Shown here: positions 23,177-35,894 of the stretch, piece after piece
How the letters are laid out: each line of letters begins with the position of its first letter
Position numbering within the stretch: position 1 is the first letter of the stretch
DNA from: Prostheceraeus crozeri
Lineage: Eukaryota; Platyhelminthes; Polycladida; Euryleptidae
Length of the DNA stretch: 64,000 bases
Direction: 5' to 3'
Assembly: GCA_907163375.1 (NCBI GenBank)
Contig: CAJQUW010007083.1
Coordinates: 311,644 to 375,643, forward strand
The notes under the pieces: generated by a model
Databases searched by the model: none
The model's input: the letters and a program-made list of their open reading frames with translations, nothing else
Told to the model about the DNA's origin: nothing
Made by a program: the position numbers and the translations under genes

Positions 23177-23888
23177 TGGATGTGCACCGAACCTCGATTT
23201 TTGAGGTACGGTCGAACCTCAAAAAAAAGTTCGATCTAACTTACTGATATTTTCATCTGAGTATTTCAAAGTATTGCATGAGCAATACTCTATTGAAATT
23301 TCACAGTCAAATATACTTCTTACCTTACGAATTGATGAGTCCTCAATACATTCTCATGCATTAAACTTTCCTTTTCCTAAACCTAGAACGGGTAAACGAC
23401 AGATTCCTACTCTAGCAAATTGCAGCAAAGAAGCATATATGCAGTCTGTGCTCATCAGTGTACTCAGAAAGAATGTTTTCGGCGGCGGGAAAGATTTGGG
23501 AGGACCGCCGCTCCCGCCTGCTTCAATCTGGTGGCGAAATGTTGTTTTTAAATAAGAAAATTCAGTGACTGTTACTCGTTTTGTTACTACCTATTAATGC
23601 AGTTTAAGCTTTCTTTTCTTGCCTCTAGGTTTTACTCTATCGCAAGCTAACGCTAAAGTCGTTCACAAACAAAGCTACATACCTAAATTCCAAAAAATTC
23701 CGAACCTAATACTTTACGAGACTAAAAAAATTAACTCAAGCCTATAAGTGATGGAATATAATAATAAATCGAGATCGTAAATTCTTGGATAGAATTAAGC
23801 ATGAAGAAAAATATTCAGAATAGAAAATTTTTAGTTAATGCAAATGGGTTCGATAGTTTGACCGAACCGAACGTTGGGTACACCCCTA
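23177..23888. mobile_element. Non-autonomous hAT-like element
   Basis: The left end TGGATGTGCACCGAACCTCG and the right end, whose reverse complement reads TAGGGGTGTACCCAACGTTCGG, are imperfect inverted repeats. Both are followed inward by further gaacc/ggttc words. Flanks attttaat (23169-23176) and attttatt (23889-23896) match at 7 of 8 positions. The 93-aa ORF at 23274-23555 is unrecognised. Confidence 0.6.
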
Positions 23889-23896
23889 ATTTTATT

Positions 23897-25314
23897 GTAA
23901 ATTGATGATTATTTTTCACTGTCTATTCAGTTGCTGTAGATCATAAGAAATACATTCTGTAGACGACGCCTACACTGTAGAGCTGCGGAGGCGTCAATAA
24001 AAGTCCGAAATTTGTTTTAAGATGTAATTCATGTCACCCTTCAAGAAAACACGGAATGAAGTCTAAATACATGTCTCCAGTGAATAGATTGCATTGGTTT
24101 ATTACTAACGTATAGATTACATCCATGCCGTCTGTATAGTCAAATTTCTTAGTATACTCCACTATTCAAAGGAGAAATTTATTAAAATGATCCAGAGGCT
24201 ATCGTTCTTTTAATTAATTCCGTGTTTGGACACTCGCTGCCGTTTCCTTTGATTAATGAATGCATTTTCATTACTTACTTAAGTCGACTGATTAAGTTTG
24301 TCGCCAACGTTGAATGTGTTTCGTGCGTGCAAACTAACCAGTATTATTGCTACTAACATATGTTCACTAGATAAAGTAACAGTTGAAATTCTAAGAAATC
24401 TATCTTTTTGTACTGATTGTCAAAAACATGCGACATCGAATGACAGCCTTCACAGCCTTCCTTCACTCCTTTGAGAAGAAATATTGTTCAATATAAATTA
24501 ATCAAAGGTATTTCAATTTCAAGAAGTCAGAATTCATGCGTAGATCCACTAAAACTTTGTTTTAATCTTATATTCCTCTATCAATTCAGAAATGGAATAA
24601 GCCTACAGTGCGGGGACGAGGACGAGAAATGAACCAGAACTCTTCATGTTGGAGGATCTGTTCAAATTGAATTACCTTTTGTCGTGGCTTACATAAACAA
24701 ACTTATGTAAAGACCCTCATAAAATCATCTGAAGAGGATTTTGAAAAAAGTGAGTTAACTAACCAAGTCAAGAAATTTGAATATCATCCATGATTCTCTC
24801 CTTCAGCTGAACAGCACATAACACCTAGTAGGGGGTGGTTAAACAATTACAGTCAACCAACTGAAACAGGATAACGATATTTCCTCTCAACAAGTTGCGA
24901 GGTAGAGTGTGATGCAGGTCCACTGGTCCAGTGAAGTCATCAGTCTTCTCCGAGATAATCTGTAGCGAAACTGACTGATAATTTCGGAGAGAGAAATCTG
25001 TGGATCATTGTCTTGTTTCACATTCGGTTGACTATTATAATTTGCGTTAAATACCACAGCTGGTGTGGACTGATGGTTCGTGATTCCTCTAGAACTTACG
25101 TCATGATCATGTCACTTAATCGTTTGTGATCTCCTGTAAAGTTGGCAATCTGAACAATGTTCAATATTAAGTAAATTCACACCTTGCTTCCCAAAATTAT
25201 TATGTATTAGCAAAAAATTAATTATTTAACTATTCAACTTAATTTTATTTCCAAGCGTTCGAGGTTTGTACCTCATGCTCTGGAGAAAATCTAGGGTGGA
25301 CATAACTTAATGGT
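23897..25314. other. Spacer, nothing recognised
   Basis: AT-rich sequence without ORFs above about 60 codons and without recognised repeats. Confidence 0.5.
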
Positions 25315-25433
25315 ATTCATATTATGAAATTTAAACGTAACAATGCAGAAGAAATTAAATTCAAACCTAGGCTTTCAGGTCTCATTTCAATGTGTTTTTC
25401 TGCATTGTTACGTTTAAATTTTATAATATGAAT
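25315..25433. repeat. Inverted repeat, about 36-bp arms
   Basis: Arm 25315-25350 (attcatattatg...gcagaa) is repeated inverted at 25398-25433 with one or two differences around a 47-bp spacer. It may be a small foldback element. No protein is encoded. Confidence 0.8.
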
Positions 25434-25741
25434 TCATGCAACATCAAGTTTAATAAGTTTGGGAGGCAATATACGAATTTACTTAAAAGTGAAAATTGCG
25501 CTTCCGTGTTTAGCAAACAATCAAACGTTCTATAAATCAGTATGCCCACTTTGAATGTTAGAAAGTGTAATTCGTTTTAAACTCAAACCTTACACATTTA
25601 TGTGCATGTTGTCTAACATACATGTAATAACGAGCGGAAAGAAATTACGACAGTTCATAAGTTGTCTATTGTTTTGCATTGCTTATGACCCATCTTTTCT
25701 TAGATTATATAAGAGATGGCTTAAGGCGGGAGGACCATAAT

Positions 25742-25948
25742 AATGTACCAGTTACTGTGAATGAAAATATCCGTTTTCTCTCCCGAAATGTAATGCCAAT
25801 ACGAATTAATAATCGCAAAAATAAAATATCAGTACAGCCAAACTCAATCAGGCTGTACTGATATTTTATTTCTGCGATTATTAATTCGTATTGGCATTAC
25901 ATTTCGGGAGAGAAAACGGATATTTTCATTCAAAGTAACTGGTACATT
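25742..25948. repeat. Near-perfect foldback, 98-bp arms and 11-bp loop
   Basis: Arms 25742-25839 and 25851-25948 are reverse complements with about two mismatches in 98; the loop is aaactcaatca. The ORFs reported on both strands here are products of the palindrome, not genes. Confidence 0.93.
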
Positions 25949-26486
25949 ATTTCTTAGATTATAGAGGTATTTTATCAAAAGTATGATTTTCAGTAATTCT
26001 ATTTCATCATGTTTCAATAGTCCCCGTACTCGAGTAGAATAATAGTTTCTTAATCGGTATGTTGCTTGATTTCTAAAACAACTTGTTTTTGATGAAAATA
26101 CTATTGCAAAATGCACTTACAGATGTGTGCATATGAAAACGTTACTTTTTTATTGTTTGCGCGTATAATCTGCTTTTTTACACACCACTCTACGCAAGGC
26201 ACACAGCCATACAGAGTATGACTGCACCCCATAGAAAGTGATTCTATAATACTAGATGATTCATTTCTTTCGTTCCAGATCACTGAACCGTAGGATGACA
26301 TGGTAATCTCTTGTCAACAGGTCAAGAAAAAATCGTATTTTAACCGGCAACCACCATTTGAATTACGAATTGATGAACATGCTACGATATCGATATTGGT
26401 ATAAATCTAAGATTTCAATATCGATCTTCAGGTGCACTCGTTCCTTGGAAGAAATGTGTGAGTAGGCCTATACAAATGAACTACGT

Positions 26487-26768
26487 TTGGGAGATGGTGG
26501 TGTTCTTTATGGTTGTGACGATACTGGAATAAATGAAGTGTTCATCTTATATCTGCATTTATCATCTGATGATGGCCAGATTGGATCTTGGATTTTCTGT
26601 CGTGTTAAGTGTATTGATGGAGGACATGTCTTAAGAAATGGTTCTCATATACCAAAAGCCATAATACAGTCACATGGTAAATTAAGTAATGATTATACTC
26701 CCGTCAGAGGAGACGAATTGTTTTTCGCTAACATTATATTTTTGTTAAATTGTAATGGAGTTATATGA
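26487..26768 (+). pseudogene. Possible CACTA-related fragment
   Basis: This 93-codon frame contains GCDDTGIN followed by YLHLSSDDGQIG. That resembles the CACTA 2 stretch GCGIGDTDI followed by VHLHLSTDGGLYR (about 32010-32075). The similarity is short and the rest of the frame does not align by eye. It could be a relic of another CACTA copy or chance. Confidence 0.25.
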
Positions 26769-27399
26769 AAGAGTTAATGAACATATTTTTCATTTTCTCA
26801 TGATTTTCCCTTATTTTTCATTCAGTCCCTAGATACACAAGGGACATTGTGAATACTGTGCTAGACAAGATATTTACTCGATGACAGGAAACGATTTACC
26901 AATTTATCCTTAATGGAATTGATAAACTTTGTATTGTAATGAATGATTTCGATTTGTCATATAGAAACAGCCGATTGTAGTTTTAAATACATTGTATACC
27001 TGAACGAAGTGGTTGACCGCGAAAATTGGATATGGATCGTAATACACAAAGCAGCAACGGCTTCTTAAAACTATTATCGGTTGGGACTACAATGCTGCTA
27101 AAGGGAAACTTTGAATTGTTCAAATGTCATCTAAAACTTGTAGGGCCTATATTGCATCCTTATGCTGTGTCATGAGTTCTTTGAATATCATTGAACATTT
27201 CTGTGATTTTCTTCGGAAATTCTCAGCGTGTATTTTATTGGTTGTATGGTTCGTTCATCTTTCTTAAATATGAGTATTATTTTATGTAATTGTCCTTGTT
27301 TTATGTTTCGGTCAGCTTTCTGCTTGGGAATGTAGTATCACAATCGAAGAACTCAGGAAACCGAAATGTGTATTGTTAATAGTAATAATAATAGGAAAT

Positions 27400-27622
27400 C
27401 TATTCTGTAATTACGGTAATTGTGAGATATATACAGGAAATTGTAGAAATTGTGGGAAATGCATAGTATATCTTGCGAAAATTGTGTGAAATATGTTAAA
27501 TACACATGGAAATTGAAAGAAAAATACGTATATGACTTGTGAGCTGATTGCAAGAAATACGTCAAAAATGCAAGAAATATAGTGTATTTCTTGCAAGATT
27601 AGCGCAAGATTGTCTACTAGTG
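27400..27622. repeat. CACTA 1 right subterminal repeats and TIR
   Basis: Repeated words (gaaattg, ttgcaagaaata, gcgcaagatt) lead into the terminal ...tgtctactagtg. Subterminal repeat arrays beside a CACTA TIR are usual binding sites for the transposase. Confidence 0.6.
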
Positions 27623-28993
27623 AAATACAATACCAAGATGAAGTATTGAAATTCGTCTGAAGTACTTTTGATGTAGGAAGTTTAGTTCGATGGGGAAATG
27701 CGTTTTACTTGATAGAATAGGTCTGTATCCATTAGAGCCCTGGTTTTATGATTAGCCTATATGCCTTGAGTTAAGATTTCTATTGTCTGGGACTTCATAG
27801 TTATATCTTTGCCTTTCACGTATCTATGTTACATTCAAATCTGCTGTAAAGACAGGCTGATTGCTAGTGTGCCATAATAAATACTTAATCATCAAGGTAG
27901 TCATTCTCTCATAGTCCTACTGGAACCAGCTGAACCAAACCTAACAGACCACAAATACTTTGTTCTACGAAACGCTAAGAACTGAAAGGGTGTTTCGAAT
28001 ACAATAATGTGTACATAAATAGTGATGAAACAAAAGCTCAACAGCAGCAAGAAAAGATTTTGAGGAAAGAACTCTAAAGAAGAAAAGGAAACGAAGATGC
28101 CGTTATTTACAAAGGAAGAGTCGTTGAGCGTAAAGAGATACCAATTTTTCAAGGTCGCTTTTAAATTTCAGCTCCCCGCCACCATCCAAATCGAGTTTTC
28201 CTTCCTTTATGTTGTTAAACTCGCAATCAATTTTATCCAAAATTGACGAGCTCAAGATTATCGCTGCGAAATATTATTTTCACCTATACTTTTATAGCCG
28301 GCTCCGAAACCGTGCTGATAACAATATCGTGTAAGGACTACAGAATTAAAATAATTAAATATCATTTATATTCTATAATTTATTTACGAATGCAATGCTT
28401 TCTAGCTCAAACAGTGAAACACTACAACTTTCCGGCCAGTGAAAACATTGCTGTGTAGGTAATACTGAGCTTTATTGTATGGCAATAATTGACTGCTTTG
28501 ATTCAGAAGAGTCTCAAATCACAAGATTGACTGACGAAGTCAGTCCACTGCATGAATATATTTATCCTCTCATGGTTGGGTCCCACGAGTCTGGATCCGA
28601 AGAAAATTGCTCAGTGTGATGATTATGATGAACAATGTGCCACTTCTTCATCCAGGGTCAGGTAATGATTGTGTTGAATTCTTCCGATGTATCCTGAAAA
28701 CACAGATTTCCATGTTAGCTCAAAAACTACAAGAAATGATCGCAAAGGAAATAAGATCAAAAATTCAGTGTGAGAGATGTCAAATCTCTGCCAATGTAAT
28801 TTTGTATGTGAAGTTGCAGTCTCAGGACTTCAGTGCATGCCAAGAATATGCCATGTATGCCTGTGAAGATGCCTTGGTTTGACATAATTATGTTGAGTTG
28901 GGATGTACCAAGTTTTACTGGATATTCAGAATCTATAGTTTTCATATTCGCGATATATACTCATTGACATAATTCATGAAACAAACTATCATT
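27623..28993. other. Spacer between the two CACTA elements
   Basis: Unrecognised short ORFs only: 27901-28152 minus; 28607-28882 plus, 91 aa with CERC. No domain assigned. Confidence 0.45.
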
Positions 28994-29110
28994 CACTAGT
29001 GGACAGAATTGCGGAAACATTGCAATTTATATATGATTTTATGCGTTAATTGTAATTTATTGTCATTTTACACGATAATTGCAATAAAATGATGCAATAT
29101 ATAAATTGCA

Positions 29111-31799
29111 ATTTTTGTATTTTTCGTTTGCGAAATTTTCATCGTACATTTATCATCATCGATTCATCTCAGTGTTGCTTCCTTTACAAAGATTTTTGCT
29201 CTCTTCAGGATAAAAAATGAAAACATTCATATCATTGCTACTTTTTGTTGATTATAATTGATATCACTGTAGTATACGAAAATTGTAATAAAAATACCCT
29301 AATGACCATATTGCAATATAGTCATTATAATACTATATATATAAATATGAGACATGTATTGCACAAAAGCAAATCGCAATCAATTTCAGATAACTTAAGG
29401 TAATAGTTTTCAAATGATCGATAAATTGATTTCACTTCGGAACTAGAAAACTTAAAAACGACTTTAAAAAACCATTTCACTGCAAAAATATTTATACAGG
29501 CTCTAAATATTATCATAATCACCTAAATGTTCATATCTGAAACATTTTACAAATATTTATAAATTAATTTGTCGATGTAACAAAAATGTTTCTGCATACT
29601 TATGTAATTGTTACCATTAATCAGTGCAGTAAGCGGAGTTCTGAACTCATCTGTTTAGCTACATGATAACAATGTTTTACGTCAAATGATTGAAAAATCA
29701 CAACTTTTTATCACTAGCCAGCAGCTGGTGTCAAAACGGAACCGAATCTCCAAGACAAATACGTGAACAATGGAATTGAACTTGAACAGTGTAACTTGCA
29801 AAGGAGCAGTGTCTGTGTTAATCTTCACATCACATTGAAGTCGATGAACATGCAGTTTGATTTTACAGACAAGCACAATAGCAGCACCCATATTCACCAT
29901 ACTTCTTTAATAATTGCAGCTCTACATTAATATGAGCGTTTGTTTCTTCCTAGCATGCCTTCAGTCGAGGACTTCTATATAATACGATCGAGTGACGTCA
30001 TAACAACATCAATCTTGCCTTACACATAGGATCATTGCTTTATAGAGGGACTCACGCATAGAGTGCACGTGCCCTCGCCGTCTTTGGTGCGCACTGACTT
30101 ACTTTACGTTTCTTTTAACAATGCGTGACCTCACTGTCTGGCCATACTGCTGCGCTCGTTTCGATATGCGCTCCTCAGTCGAACAGAAGGGCTGTGAATT
30201 GTAAAGCTGTCACTGGATGTGCCAACGACTTTTCATGCTGATTCTTTACATTGGTAAACTATGATTTCGTGAAACTTCTTCGAATTAAACGAAATATGAT
30301 AGAAGTGTGAATCGAATACCTGTGTGACTCAATTTCTGCCGATTCTCTCAAGTTTACGTGCTGGTAAGGAATAGAGCGGAGGCCACGTAAAAGAAGGTAA
30401 GACGATCACTCATGCTACAAACCAAGTTATTATTCCATGAAGTGTGAGTTAAATTGTATTTTAGCTGTAAACGTACACCTTCATGGTCTCCTTTTTGAAA
30501 TAATGTGCTTGAGATTGAAAAAAAATTTAACATTTTTTCTAGACCTACCGGTGCTAAAGTTTTTGATTTAAAAACAATGAATATTTTTCTGAAATTCAGT
30601 AGAAAAGTTCAAGCGTCGCATCATTATCAGCGTGATCATTTTTATACTGTGCTTCAATTGAGGGTTCCATTTCTTTTTCTCACTCTGACCCGGGTTTCAT
30701 TCGGGAATAGATATTGGAGAATGTGACACGTCTGTTTTAGACTGGGTAGGAATTCAAAAACAGCTTATGTTTTACTCCTTTTTCATCCGGTAGATGTAGC
30801 GTTCTAGGTTTACAGCATCAAGGTTTCAGGTAGTATCAGACAATGAAACTAAGTAGGCCTATTGATAGAGGGTGACATTATAAATTGGAAATTAGTAAGA
30901 TTTCTGCAATTTTTTAAGTGTCATACTAAAATCATGAGTTAATGAAATTGAAAAACATGATATTATAATATACTATAAAATGAACCAACACATGAGGTCT
31001 TGAAATGAAACCTTATTTTCTCAACCACTGAAACGAATTTTAATGCGCACATTCTGCGGTCATGACTCAAAATAATTCAGAAAGCAGCGCCACTGCACTC
31101 GGTTTATACAGCATGTTTGAGACGAGTAGTAGGTGGATACTTGCTTTTTTTTAGATGGGGCTGCATGAATCCAAATGGTCCCATCCCCTGATTAAGAAAT
31201 CGGGCTCAAGCTATATACATTAGACGGCTGACCAAATGGACCTCATTTGTGATTTAGCTGGTTATAAAAGTAAATCGTTTAATTTTCATAACGACTGATA
31301 TGTCAGAGCTTCCGAATGTTTTGTAATCCTGGATATTTTGTGGCAAATGATATTGATCGGCAGTCGCGGGTATAATACTGAATCTATTGTGAAGTACTTA
31401 CGTTGCATTCTTAATATTTTTTTGAATTGTGTTTGCATGCGATACATTATTATAATTGCAAATAAAGTTCTTGGAATTGCTGAAGATTAAATCAAGTGAC
31501 TTCTTGGTTTTCTTAGAACAGGAAAAAGAGAAATAATACTGTTTATGTAAGGTACCTTTGGAAGTACATCCAAAACCTCGAAGCCTATCTTTTAACCCAA
31601 GAGGAAAGACTGTGCAAAGATATCCAGAAATCCTCCTAAAGAATGACGGATATGGGGTCGAGTATTCTAAAGTTACCTGATATTTCTGTTACTGGCATTT
31701 GACAGCCGATGATCTATCTTTCGTAGAATTAGCGATTTATTATATGTGTATACGTTTGATACCCCTTCCATGTTTCTACACAATTTTTTTTATCTTCCA
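29111..31799. other. CACTA 2 left interior: 5' non-coding and probable introns
   Basis: No clear transposase exon before 31800. Splice-donor-like gtaag words follow the less AT-rich stretch 30050-30420, compatible with a 5' leader. ORFs such as 30505-30726 are unrecognised. Confidence 0.35.
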
Positions 31800-33675
31800 G
31801 GTTTCGGGTAACATCAAAAAGAAATTGTCATGGAGAGTAGTTAAAAAGCATATCAGAAAGCATTTGTGTTTAGACCAAACTCCCTCATACAAAAATGTGT
31901 AACTTTTGATATAACTTGGCAATTAGAATTATTACTGTGTCGCTATTTGGATACAATCAGAAACTATCGACGTGATTTGGAACATGACAACAGTGATATT
32001 CTTGGAGGATGCGGTATTGGTGATACAGATATTATTGTCGTGCATCTACATCTCTCTACTGATGGTGGATTGTATAGGTATAAGAAATCAACAGTCTGGC
32101 CTGTCCATTGTATGCTTTTGGATTTGCCGTTACATCTACGAACCAAACGAGAAAATGTTATCATCCTTGGACTTTGGGAAAGTAGGGTTAAACCTGATTG
32201 GTGTCACTTTTTAACAGATTATTTGAAAACGTCTGGTATTGGTAGCCCAATGGACTTGAATCTGGGATGCTCATATATCAGAGTTCTACCGAAGTTGCAT
32301 ACTGCTGTGTTTGATCTACCGGCCGCCGCGAGTATCTTGAATCATCAACAATTCAATGGTAAATTTGGATGCTTGGTGCATCGGGCAGAGTGGTAAGAGC
32401 TAGCAGGGGTCACACTCGAAGGTACGGAGACGTTTACGAACCTATTAGTGATGATCAATATAGGGAATACAGTGAACTGGCTCATGTGATAAACCTTATT
32501 TGGTATTAAAGGAATGTCTTGTTTGTCAAATTATCTTAGTATACCGTCACATGTTTTACTTGATCCACTGCACCTCGTATTTGAAAACTTTTAAATTGTT
32601 ACTGAAAAAGCTTTTAGACTCATCATCTTATAGAGAAATTTATTTCATTGGAAGACATACTGTCAACTATGACAAGGTATTAGAAACAGTAAAAATTCCA
32701 GTTTTTATGGCAAGACCAGTTTCGTTAAATGATCGGTCATTTTGGAAAGCTCGTGATTACATGTACTTCTTATTTTTCTATAGTGTACCAATGATAGTAT
32801 TGTCCTTGTTTTATAAACATACATGTATAAATGACCAGAAATATGTATTTCATTTTTTGACATTTTTGTATGGTTGTAGAATGTGTTATATGAGATCTGC
32901 GAGATCGTTTTCACGTAGCATCAAAGAACTTTTTGTTTACTTTCACTCTGCTTTGAATACTCTGTATAATACCTCCATGTGTACTGTAACTATGCACCAG
33001 CTGTTACATCTCGGTGATCAAGTTGAACGTTTTGGAGCGTTACCATTTTGTTTATGTTTTCTTTCGAAGCCCAGATGAAAGCGCTAAAATTGTATACCCA
33101 AGGAACCACAGATTACTTCAAAACAAATATGTGACAAATATTCTTTGTTAAAACATAGCAGTTGTTATTTGGATGTTGCTTCTTATGAAAATAAGTCTGA
33201 ACTTTTGAAGCTTCTAGACATTGTACCGGATAGGAATAGTGATGAATATCATTTTCTTAACAAGGGTTGTATTCGTAAAGGTAAATTAAAATCTTGTTCG
33301 AGATCATATAGCAAAAGTGATCGATACACTTCTATTTATACAGCTACAGTAAATAGTGAAAATCAATTAATTGATGTCATAGAATTTATTAAACATGTTG
33401 ATGGTCGTATTGTTGCCAGGGCAACTGTGCTACAATGTTGCACTCTACGTATGCTTGATTTCTCGAATTATGCATTACATGGTATACCTCGACATCTTAC
33501 TGATCTTTTGGTTACAAATGTCTTTATTTTTGTTGTAAAACATACGGAGGAATTTTGTGAAATACCTGTATCATCTTTGCTGGTGCCTTGTGTAACTTTG
33601 AAAGGTTTTGATAGTAATCTGGGTGACTGTATGACATTGGCAATGCCTTGCACAGTAATATCGGAATATAATTAA
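31800..33675 (+). pseudogene. CACTA (EnSpm-type) transposase, disrupted
   Basis: A good acceptor (ttttttttatcttccag, ending 31800) precedes a short exon-like frame. The main part starts near 31870. HLHLSTDGGLYRYKKSTVWPV (about 32040-32100), DLPLHLRTKRENV and GLWESRVKPDW match the catalytic region of EnSpm-type transposases. FDLPAAASILNHQQFNGKFGC (about 32308-32370) is the following Cys block. After stops and frameshifts come YLSIPSHVLLDPLHL (about 32540-32585) and RPVSLNDRSFWKARD...HQLLHLGDQVERFGALPF (about 32700-33050). The C-terminal domain is 33145-33675. At least three breaks make it non-functional. Confidence 0.82.
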
Positions 33676-34490
33676 AACACAGATCTAGGAAATTAAAAGA
33701 TCGCTTATTCGCAGTGTCCTTGTATGTCAGCTAAAGAAGCCGAGAAATATTTATTTGCAGCGTTTCGTTTGCAAATGAATGATGATAAATAGGGCATCAG
33801 ACTTAAGTAGTCTGTGCTGTTGATTACTTAATGATCGGAAGCTTGAGACAAAATGAGCAAGCTACACGACGAGTGACCTACATATCCTAGATCTGTGTGA
33901 AACTTTCCTGTTTTGTCGCCGTAAAATACTCTATGCTGTAATGATATTGTATCAACTGTATACAGAATTTCAAATTACATGTCATCAAAGTTCACATTGT
34001 TTGCTCTAACATACACAGAAATGCGAGGATGGTTTTGTGTACATTGCATTTTGTTGTAAGGATGAGAATTCAATCTCTATAGAGTACGCTTAAGTCGCAA
34101 TAAATTGTGGGAGAAATATACAATAATTGCAATAAATTGTTCGTGGAATATACAAGAATTGCAACTAATATAGCAAAAAAACAAAGAAATTGCAATAAAT
34201 TCATTGTAATTAATTGTCAAAAATATATGAGAATTGCGCGAGAATTGCGCAATTAATTACAATGTTTCCGTAATTTTGTCCACTAGTGTTGGCTTGAATT
34301 GAAGTTTGTTTCATTTTTTCTCAGGTATGATTCAGTATCTCGCTTTCCATGTATTACCATTCAACACATTAGAGAATGGAGAGAGATCTATGGTGGTCAA
34401 ATTTCAAATTTTGATATCGATACAACTGTCACAATTGCTTTTACAAATTGAACATAAACATGAACTGAAATCCAGCTTTTGTAAAATAAA

Positions 34491-35473
34491 ATGGCACACG
34501 ATCAGTTTACCAGAGGTATGGCTATTGGAATGATTCGTTGTGGTAGAAGTTGTGCGAGTGTTGCCGAAGAGCTGCAACTATCAAGAGTCGTTTAGAGGTG
34601 GTGGTGTCGATGGAAAGCAGAAGGAGATGTTAAAAAGAAGAAGGGATCTGGTCGACCAAGAACGTCTGCAGGAAGGACAGACGCACGTTTAGTTTTAGCT
34701 GCAAAGAGGGAATAGATTTGTGTCAGTCCCAAAGCTAGTTGTACACTGGAAGAGTGCCTCAAATATAGACTGTAGCGTTCGAACGGCTTACCGAAGATTG
34801 CGAGAAGCTGGAATTCAATCGCGACGACCAGCTGTCCTAATTCCATTGAGTTTTGAGCACCGCAGAAGACGAGTTGCCTGGTGTGATGCCCTCGCTCATG
34901 GAATGACCATCACTGGCAGAAAGTCTTGTGGACCGATGAATCGAGATTCACTCTGGATTTCAATGACGGTCGTGTCAGAGTGAACGTCTTCCAGGTGAAC
35001 GCTTTGCCCCATGCTGTATTAAAGAACACGACAGATATGGTGGTGGAAGTGTTATGCTGTGGGGTGGCATTTGGCATGGCGGACGAACGACAGCAGTCAT
35101 CATCAAAGGCACGTTGCCTGGAGAGAGGTATCTCAATGAAATTGTGCTTCCTGTTGTTGCCCCAGTGGTCAGGGTGGAGGATCTCGTCTTCCAAGACGAC
35201 AACGCAAGACCACATCGCTCCTCGGCTGTCATTGCCACTGTTAGGAGATTGAACATTGAAACCCTTGACTGGCCTGCACGCTCACCTGACTTGTCACCAA
35301 TTGAACAAGTCTGGGACGAGCTTGGGCGGCGAGTGAGAGACCGCTATTCACTTCCACCAGTGTCCCTGAAGATTCTCTATGAAAGACTGACAGAGCAGTG
35401 GCTTCTCCTTGAAACATCCTTCATTCAGAAACTTTGTGAATTCATGCCATCTCAGATTACTGAATGTATTTGA
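34491..35473 (+). pseudogene. Tc1-type DD34E transposase, disrupted
   Basis: From ATG 34491 a paired-type HTH (RGMAIGMIRCGRSCASVAEELQ) is followed by a GRPR basic stretch, with in-frame stops near 34590 and 34712. After frameshifts the catalytic core appears: WTDESRF (about 34926-34946), FQDDNARPH (about 35187-35213) and SPDLSPIEQVWDE (about 35280-35320). There are 34 residues between the second aspartate and the glutamate, hence DD34E as in Tc1. The end at 35473 is natural for the family. Terminal repeats were not identified. Confidence 0.87.
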
Positions 35474-35894
35474 GCTAGGGGGCGGCATACGCGCTATTAA
35501 AGTTGAATCTGCTACATGCGTTGCTTTTCTGTGCTAGCGCCTTGGTGGAGATTGTGACTAAATTATCAAGGTATCATACATACATGTATATATACCAGTC
35601 AAAAGGAAAGAAGTTAAAGAAGTAAATGTTTCAAAAATTTTGTCAATGAGTATATTTCGATCAGCACCTGTCGATCCTCTTCACTCTGCTACTGGTAAAT
35701 TGCAACCCAGTACTACCTGTTTCATCGTTCTATGTCAGCTATCAAATTGCTTTTTGTTACAAGGTAACCCAGCACCATAGAAATTAACAATGCCATAGAA
35801 AGTACTATTATTTACTTCTATTCCCAGTACTATCTGCCGCCTCTAGCTTTCATCTCTATGTCACAACAATGTTTGTATGTTTGAGTTAGAACTT

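Larger units (their letters stand above)
14490..27622. mobile_element. CACTA (EnSpm) element 1, inflated by nested insertions
   Basis: The left end CGCTAGTAGATAATCTTGCG (14490-14509) and the reverse complement of the right end, CACTAGTAGACAATCTTGCG (27603-27622), match at 18 of 20 positions and further inward. The right subterminal zone (27400-27622) repeats ttgcaag/ttgcgc words. CACTA transposase fragments lie inside (17880-18107, 22291-22896). The distance from left TIR to the LDPLHL motif (about 3.54 kb) nearly equals that in element 2 (about 3.57 kb), which supports this left boundary. Nested inside are an RLE-type LINE, a hAT-like MITE and foldbacks. TSDs are not preserved. Confidence 0.68.
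28994..34288. mobile_element. CACTA (EnSpm) element 2 with TIRs
   Basis: Termini are CACTAGTGGACAGAATTGCG (28994-29013) and, inverted at the right, ...AATTTTGTCCACTAGTG (34272-34288). The homology extends through ggaaacattgcaatt. TT flanks both ends (28992-28993 and 34289-34290), a 2-bp TSD. Subterminal regions (29000-29110, 34090-34270) are packed with aattgcaataaa words in both orientations. The 5295-bp element carries a decayed transposase on the plus strand. Confidence 0.9.

Noticed and set aside
25679-26116. Similar ORFs on opposite strands
   Set aside because: Generated by the palindrome at 25742-25948; each is the mirror of the other.
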